Source: an uncultured Bacilli bacterium
Lineage (GTDB): Bacteria; Bacillota_I; Bacilli_A; RF39; UBA660
DNA: 47,157 bases
Reading direction: 5' to 3'
NCBI GenBank assembly: GCA_947632545.1
Contig: CANRPP010000009.1
Span: 1-47,157 of the forward strand
Shown here: piece after piece, positions 42,271-47,157 of the stretch
Numbering within the stretch: the first letter of the stretch is position 1
How the letters are laid out: the number at the start of each line of letters is the position of its first letter
The notes under the pieces: model-generated
What the model saw: the letters and a program-made list of their open reading frames with translations, nothing else
What the model was told of the DNA's origin: nothing
The model's database searches: none
Program-made: the position numbers and the translations under genes

Positions 42271-44268
42271 TTACTTCTTAATTAACTGTTTATTATTTCC
42301 TTTTTCAATTTGTTTAATTTCATATTTGCCATTTTTAGGAATAAAACTAATATCTACTAAATTTCCATCAACTATCTGAACATAGCCTGTCGTTTGTTTT
42401 GAAAGTTTATTTTTATCCTTTTTTAAAGTTGTTGGAGAGTATGGCAACATTCCTTCATGAAAAGAATAACCTACGATATTTACATTTTCAGGTAAAGAAG
42501 ATTGTAGATTTTGATCCAAGTGTTCTAATAATGATGCTTTGGAATCTTCTTCTACTACTTCATTCCAAACAATATGAGCAACTAATGTATTTTCTTTTTC
42601 TGTTTCCATTGGAAGAACAATAGCATCATCAATAAAATCAGTATCTTTGATTTTATTTGCAACATCAAACAATCTTAATTTTTCTCCATTTGGTAAATCT
42701 ATTCCATCCTTTACTCGTCCCCAAATATATAAGAAACCATCTTCATCTATTTCTGCTAAATCTCCTGTATGAACCCAATCATCAACAATAATTTCTTGTG
42801 TAAGTTCAGGTTTATTATAATATTCTTTCATAGCAGAATTACTATTTACTCTTAACTCTCCACGTTGATTATATGATAGTTCTTTTCCCTCGTTATCAAA
42901 TATACCAATATTGATTCCTGCATAAGGAATTCCAACATCCATAATCTGTTTTCTAACTTTATGCTCTACACCTAATTTATCTACAGAAATTGCTGAAAAT
43001 AATTCTGATAAACCATAGCCACTAAATAATTCATTTGTAGCATTTGCTTTTCTCATTATTTCATTCCATCTATCAAATTTTTGAACATCAGTTCCTTCTC
43101 CACCAATAGTCCAACCTTTAGCACAACTAAAATCAAACTTTTTACCTTGTTTCATTTCATTATAAACTCTATTAAAAAATGCTTCCCACATACTACCTGT
43201 TGTTAAAGCAATATTTGGTTTTAAATTTACTATTTGATTATAGAAATCTTTTTCTGAAACTCTTGGATCTACTAGAACAGTTAATCCTTTGTACATAGCT
43301 AAAAAGAATAATACATTTAAAGATGTAGAAGCAGTAGGCGGTAAACTATTTAGACATCTATCTCCTGGAAAATATTGTACATCTGATGCTGTTGCCATTT
43401 GTAATTGTGTTAACGTAGATTCATTGGTAGCGACTGTTCCTTTTACAACTCCACCTACAGTTGTTCCACTAGAAGAAGTAATGAATGCACTTCTATTTGG
43501 AACAAATTTTTCTTTTACATTACCTGTATAATAATCTGCTATATCTTTTGCTTCATCTAGCCATATATATTTCTTATCATTAGGTATTCCTGATTTATCT
43601 TTTTTTGTTTGAATATAATTTAGAAAAGATACAATTTCTTTTTTTGGACTTGGCATATCTTCTGTGACTGTTGCAATCAAAACTTTTTTAAACTTATCTT
43701 TTGAAAATTCATCTTTAACATTATTCCACATTCCATCAAAAACAACTGCAATCTTTGAATTTCTAGTTTCTTCTTCTAATGCTTCAGGACTAATTGCTAA
43801 TTTTAGAAAATATGATGTTGCACCAATCATATTTAGTGCATATACCATAGCACATACATCTGGGAAGAATGGTCCATAAATTGGTACTACCTCATCTGGT
43901 TCAACTCCCATTGCTTTAAATGTTTTAGCCCAAGTATAAACTCTCTCTCTAAAATCTTCCCTAGACATTTGTTTATTAAAATACTCTATTGCTGGTATAT
44001 CATAATATTCTTCAAGCTTTTCTTCCATAACATCCCATACAGTTTTATTTAATGGTATATCATTAGCTTCATTAAAGGCTGTATCATGATAATACTTAGT
44101 CCACACTTTATCTATTGATGGATATCCAGTTAACCCTTTTGAAAAATATGCTTCCTGTTCTTTAGGAATATTTAATATCTTCTTTATTTCTTCTATTTTT
44201 TGAATATTTTTACTTCTTACTGCTTCAGCTAAGTCTTCTTTTAACTTAGTGTATAGTTCTCTATTCAT
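42271..44268 (-). CDS. ANL-superfamily adenylate-forming enzyme (acyl-CoA synthetase/ligase-like)
   Basis: 665 residues. A helical N-terminal extension (about 1-70) precedes the AMP-binding domain. The P-loop is ITSSSGTTVGGVVKG near residue 265, A5 appears as SGYGLSELFSAIS, A7 as HTGDLAEIDEDG, and the hinge as WGRVKDGIDLPNG. The C-terminal domain ends with PYSPTTLKKDKNKLSKQ, probably containing the A10 catalytic Lys. No carrier or thioesterase domain is present. It would activate a carboxylic acid as an adenylate and pass it to CoA or another acceptor; the substrate is unknown. It is co-transcribed with a hybrid histidine kinase. SD AGGAGGG. Confidence 0.9.
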   Translation of the reverse strand: MNRELYTKLKEDLAEAVRSKNIQKIEEIKKILNIPKEQEAYFSKGLTGYPSIDKVWTKYYHDTAFNEANDIPLNKTVWDVMEEKLEEYYDIPAIEYFNKQMSREDFRERVYTWAKTFKAMGVEPDEVVPIYGPFFPDVCAMVYALNMIGATSYFLKLAISPEALEEETRNSKIAVVFDGMWNNVKDEFSKDKFKKVLIATVTEDMPSPKKEIVSFLNYIQTKKDKSGIPNDKKYIWLDEAKDIADYYTGNVKEKFVPNRSAFITSSSGTTVGGVVKGTVATNESTLTQLQMATASDVQYFPGDRCLNSLPPTASTSLNVLFFLAMYKGLTVLVDPRVSEKDFYNQIVNLKPNIALTTGSMWEAFFNRVYNEMKQGKKFDFSCAKGWTIGGEGTDVQKFDRWNEIMRKANATNELFSGYGLSELFSAISVDKLGVEHKVRKQIMDVGIPYAGINIGIFDNEGKELSYNQRGELRVNSNSAMKEYYNKPELTQEIIVDDWVHTGDLAEIDEDGFLYIWGRVKDGIDLPNGEKLRLFDVANKIKDTDFIDDAIVLPMETEKENTLVAHIVWNEVVEEDSKASLLEHLDQNLQSSLPENVNIVGYSFHEGMLPYSPTTLKKDKNKLSKQTTGYVQIVDGNLVDISFIPKNGKYEIKQIEKGNNKQLIKK

Positions 44269-44282
44269 AAACCCTCCTAATT

Positions 44283-44303
44283 GGCCTAAAATACATTTAA
44301 GGC
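44283..44303 (-). promoter_or_regulatory. Leader hairpin before the ANL enzyme gene
   Basis: GCCTTAAA/TTTAGGC with a short loop sits just upstream of the SD (TTAGGAGGG). It has no T-run. It could affect mRNA stability or translation. A -10-like GATATAAT lies a little upstream, without a clear -35. Confidence 0.3.
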
Positions 44304-44398
44304 ACTACTACCTGAAATTATATCATAAAAATCTAAATTATACTAATATATAATAAATTTTTATTAAGTATATATTTTTCTGCTGATTGATTAAATTA

Positions 44399-45598
44399 TT
44401 ATTTAATTAAGACAATTTTCTTAAATTGTTTTTTTCCTTTTTGAACAATTAATTCATCATTACTAAAATCATTTAGTGTAATTAATTTATTAATATTTTT
44501 TTCTTTTATTCCATTTACACTTATTCCGTTTTGTTCAATCATTCTTCTTCCCTCTGATTTTGATGAAACAATATTTGATAAATTTAATAAGTCAGTTAGT
44601 AGTATTCCATTTTCCAACATAGTTTCTTTTATTTCAAATATTTCAATATCATCTGGTATACCACCTTTAGCTACTGTATTATATCTTTCTTCGGCCTGAC
44701 TAATAAATTTCTCTCCATGATACATTCTAATTATTTCTTCTGCATATTTCCTATGTGCCATTAATATATCATCATTCAACCACTTTTCTGCATCTTTCAT
44801 ATCTAAATCTGTAGTAAGTTTGAAATAATCTAGTATTACGTCATCAGGTATTCTCATAGCTTTTTCATACATTTTTTCAGGTGATTCATCTATTCCAATA
44901 TAATTTCCTAATGATTTAGACATTTTTTCTTTTCCATCTAATCCTACTAATAACGGAAAACACATTACATCTTGTGGTTCTTGGTCATAGTCTTTCTGTA
45001 ATTCTCTACCTACTAACAAATTAAATGTTTGATCTGTTCCACCTACTTCTATATCAGCATGTAAGGCAACAGAGTCGTATCCTTGCATTAAAGGATATAA
45101 AAATTCATGAATACCAATAGGAATATTATTTTTAAATCGATTATTAAAATCATCTCTTTCAAGAATTCTGGCTACTGTATATTTTCCTGTTAATTTAATA
45201 ACATCTTCAAATGACATTTTTCCTAACCACTCCGAATTATACACAATTCTTATTTTTTTAGGATCTAATATTTTAGAAACTTGTTTAAAATATGTTTCAC
45301 CATTTTTTCTTGTTTCTTCAAATGATAATGATGGTCTTGTCTTAGATTTTCCAGTTGGATCTCCAATCATTGCTGTAAAATCTCCTATAACAAAAACTAT
45401 GTCATGCCCTAATTCTTGTAAAACTTTCAATGCACGTAATGGTACTGTATGACCTAAGTGCAAATCAGGCCTTGATGGATCAGCACCAAATTTTATTATC
45501 AATTTTTTCCCACTATTTAATTTTTTTAATAATGTTTCTTTATTATGAATATCAACTGTTCTTCTCAGTATTAATTCAATTTTTTCATCTTTTGTCAT
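44399..45598 (-). CDS. tyrS: Tyrosyl-tRNA synthetase, T-box regulated
   Basis: 399 residues, class I. HIGH motif as PDLHLGHTVPLRAL near residue 45, IGDFTAMIGDPTGKSKTR, tyrosine-pocket region PLMQGYDSVALHADIEVGGT, and KMSKS in GLDGKEKMSKSLGNYIG near residue 230. The C-terminal S4 RNA-binding domain begins near 330 (IVSSKSEGRRMIEQNGISV). It is the second of two homologous synthetases in a row. This one lies behind a T-box leader with Tyr specifier UAC, which marks it as the tyrosine-responsive copy. SD AAGGAGGG. Confidence 0.95.
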   Translation of the reverse strand: MTKDEKIELILRRTVDIHNKETLLKKLNSGKKLIIKFGADPSRPDLHLGHTVPLRALKVLQELGHDIVFVIGDFTAMIGDPTGKSKTRPSLSFEETRKNGETYFKQVSKILDPKKIRIVYNSEWLGKMSFEDVIKLTGKYTVARILERDDFNNRFKNNIPIGIHEFLYPLMQGYDSVALHADIEVGGTDQTFNLLVGRELQKDYDQEPQDVMCFPLLVGLDGKEKMSKSLGNYIGIDESPEKMYEKAMRIPDDVILDYFKLTTDLDMKDAEKWLNDDILMAHRKYAEEIIRMYHGEKFISQAEERYNTVAKGGIPDDIEIFEIKETMLENGILLTDLLNLSNIVSSKSEGRRMIEQNGISVNGIKEKNINKLITLNDFSNDELIVQKGKKQFKKIVLIK

Positions 45599-45613
45599 TT
45601 TACCCTCCTTAAC

Positions 45614-45820
45614 AAAAAAACACGATAAACAATCCTTATAAGGACGATTTATCGCGGTACCACCTTACTTTATGAATAAAATTTCATACACTCAATAAGC
45701 TATAAAGTAGCAACCTCTAAACTCATAATGTGTATTTCAACTATATTATTTTGTCTATTTTCACCAAACATAAACTCTCTAAATTTAAAATAATATACTT
45801 TACTATCCATTAATCAACAT
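45614..45820 (-). promoter_or_regulatory. T-box riboswitch, tyrosine-specific
   Basis: The T-box sequence AAGGTGGTACCGCG lies at 45653-45666. Upstream, stem I shows AGAGAG, TTTGGTGAAAATAGAC and the specifier context GAAATACAC with UAC (Tyr) at 45732-45734; TAAAGTA near the start pairs with TACTTTA after the specifier. The terminator stem CGATAAA/TTTATCG (45623-45654) is followed by T7 (45614-45620). Uncharged tRNA-Tyr should stabilise the antiterminator and allow expression of the synthetase at 45598. Confidence 0.93.
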
Positions 45821-45844
45821 TTATAAATTAAATAATTCTATTAT

Positions 45845-45850
45845 ATTATA
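45845..45850 (-). promoter_or_regulatory. Probable -10 of the T-box promoter
   Basis: GATATAATATAAT upstream of the leader gives TATAAT at 45845-45850. A weak -35 (TTAATA) lies 17 bp upstream, next to the stop codon of the other synthetase. Confidence 0.5.
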
Positions 45851-45869
45851 TCATATAAAACGTAATTTA

Positions 45870-47153
45870 TTAAAGAGTTTTTGTTAATGTTTTATTTTTT
45901 TCTTGTTCTTTTAATTTAAAAACATTACCTTTTCCAACTTGAATTAACATTTCTTCTTCTGGAATAAATGAAAATTCACTTGTTCTTTCTCCATTCAACT
46001 TTACAGCACCCTGTTGAATTAATCTTCTTACTTCACTTTTTGATTTATATTTTCCCGTTGAAAATATACAATCTATTAAAGGATATAATCCTTTATCATC
46101 TATTAATTCAGAATTATAAAATAATTCAGGAAGTTCTACATCAATATCTTTCTTTTGAAAAATTGCTTGAAAATTAGCTTCTGCTTCTTTTAATTCTTCT
46201 TCTGTATGGTATAGTGAAACAATACTTCTTGCTAAATGCATCTTTATATCTCTTGGATTCACTTCACCTTTTTGCAATAATTCTTTAATATTTTTAACTT
46301 TATCTGGATGTATATCAGTCGTCAATTCATAATATGTAACTATTAAATCATCAGGTACTTTCATAACTTTTGTGTACATTGTTTTAGCATCTTCATTAAC
46401 ACCAATATAATTTCCTAATGATTTAGACATTTTTTCTTTTCCATCTAACCCCACTAAAAGTGGTATAAATACTGGAACTTGTTGTGCAATACCAAAATCT
46501 TTTTGTATATTTCTACCCATCATAACATTAAAAGTTTGATCTGTTCCACCTAATTCCAAATCTGATTTTACTTCAACTGAATCATATGCTTGCATTAGTG
46601 GATAAAAGAATTCATGAATTGCAATTGGTTTATGATTATTCATACGATTATTAAAATCATCTCTTTCGAGCATTCTTGCAACAGTAGTTTTGCTACATAA
46701 ATTAATAACATCTTTAAAGTTCATATTAGCAAACCATTCACTATTATAGTGAAGTTCTGTTTTATCTTTGTCGATAACTTTAAAAATTTGTTCTAAATAT
46801 GTTTGAGCATTATATTTTACTTGTTCATCAGTTAATTGATTTCTAGTTTTAGATTTTCCCGTTGGATCTCCAATAGCACCTGTAAAATCTCCAATTATTA
46901 CTATAGCTGTATGACCTAAATCTTGTAACTGTTTGATTTTTCTTAATGCAACAGCATGTCCTAAATGAATATCAGGTGCTGATGGATCCATTCCAAATTT
47001 TATTCTCAAAGTTCTTCCATCTTTACTTACTTCTTCTAATTTTTCTCTTAAAGCATTAACATCATTTTTATCTTCTTCTGTTGTAATAAAAGAATGGCAT
47101 AAAGCATCTCTCAAATTTTCCAGTGTTATATCGTCACAAAAATTTCCGCGCAC
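45870..47153 (-). CDS. Second tyrosyl-tRNA synthetase, possibly incomplete at window edge
   Basis: 427 residues visible. Class I TyrRS: PDIHLGHAVALRKI, IGDFTGAIGDPTGKSKTR, LMQAYDSVEVKSDLELGGT, GLDGKEKMSKSLGNYIG and a C-terminal S4 domain (KSKSEVRRLIQQGAVKLNGE). The segment before the catalytic core is longer than in its neighbour by about 30 residues. The visible start is a GTG 5 nt from the window edge with no SD in view, and the frame stays open upstream, so the true start may lie outside. Long identical blocks with the next gene show that the two are paralogues. Confidence 0.88.
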   Translation of the reverse strand: MRGNFCDDITLENLRDALCHSFITTEEDKNDVNALREKLEEVSKDGRTLRIKFGMDPSAPDIHLGHAVALRKIKQLQDLGHTAIVIIGDFTGAIGDPTGKSKTRNQLTDEQVKYNAQTYLEQIFKVIDKDKTELHYNSEWFANMNFKDVINLCSKTTVARMLERDDFNNRMNNHKPIAIHEFFYPLMQAYDSVEVKSDLELGGTDQTFNVMMGRNIQKDFGIAQQVPVFIPLLVGLDGKEKMSKSLGNYIGVNEDAKTMYTKVMKVPDDLIVTYYELTTDIHPDKVKNIKELLQKGEVNPRDIKMHLARSIVSLYHTEEELKEAEANFQAIFQKKDIDVELPELFYNSELIDDKGLYPLIDCIFSTGKYKSKSEVRRLIQQGAVKLNGERTSEFSFIPEEEMLIQVGKGNVFKLKEQEKNKTLTKTL

Positions 47154-47157
47154 TTTA

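Overview
The window is a 47 kb piece of a very AT-rich bacterial chromosome. Almost every gene is on the minus strand, Shine-Dalgarno sites are strong (AGGAGG, GGTGAT, AGGGGG), and promoters are sigma-A type, often with an extended TGnTATAAT -10. The standard bacterial code fits: UGA ends rel (ATGA overlap with dtd), and tryptophan is present throughout. murC shows a peptidoglycan maker, and spoIIGA-sigE shows an endospore-forming ancestry. Gene order (comN-secDF, rel-dtd, rbgA-rnhB, spoIIGA-sigE) is Bacillota-like. My inference is an uncultured gut-type Bacilli lineage (RF39 or Erysipelotrichia-like); the species cannot be named from the sequence alone.

Layout. 1-1.5 kb: a hairpin-rich block at the edge, a nucleotidyltransferase, and a broken small membrane ORF. 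1.5-1.7 kb: tRNA-Leu and tRNA-Ile2. 1.75-5.7 kb: an orphan small gene and a two-gene operon of single-pass membrane proteins with no recognisable family. 5.7-10.2 kb: Smr protein, PfkB kinase, pyruvate phosphate dikinase and thymidine kinase. 10.2-13.4 kb: a Ser/Thr-rich surface protein and spoIIGA-sigE. 13.5-16 kb: small membrane protein, metallo-beta-lactamase-fold hydrolase, YitT protein, orphan. 16.1-19.2 kb: tRNA-Glu, a stand-alone GdpP-like DHH phosphodiesterase, gltX and tRNA-Gln. 19.2-22.8 kb: orphans, tRNA-Met, an SDR oxidoreductase, and a surface protein behind a promoter whose spacer contains ten consecutive G. 22.8-30.4 kb: a six-gene operon comN-secDF-rel-dtd-AI-2E-type permease-murC. 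30.5-38.5 kb: xer recombinase, topA, rnhB and rbgA among orphan genes, including a small gene that lies between copies of its neighbour's promoter and 3' end. 38.5-40.1 kb: a degraded serine recombinase, an XRE regulator and an orphan, the last two bounded by a 15-bp repeat. 40.3-44.3 kb: an ANL adenylating enzyme with a membrane hybrid histidine kinase. 44.4-47.2 kb: two tandem tyrosyl-tRNA synthetases with a tyrosine T-box between them.

Most of the window is housekeeping: stringent response, secretion, wall synthesis, translation, DNA topology and ribosome assembly. The parts most worth a second look are the G10 promoter of the surface protein at 21.8 kb, the paired synthetases, the kinase/ligase operon, the recombinase/XRE remnant, and the duplicated unit at 34.8-36.8 kb. 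No complete transposon, prophage, CRISPR array or rRNA gene is visible.
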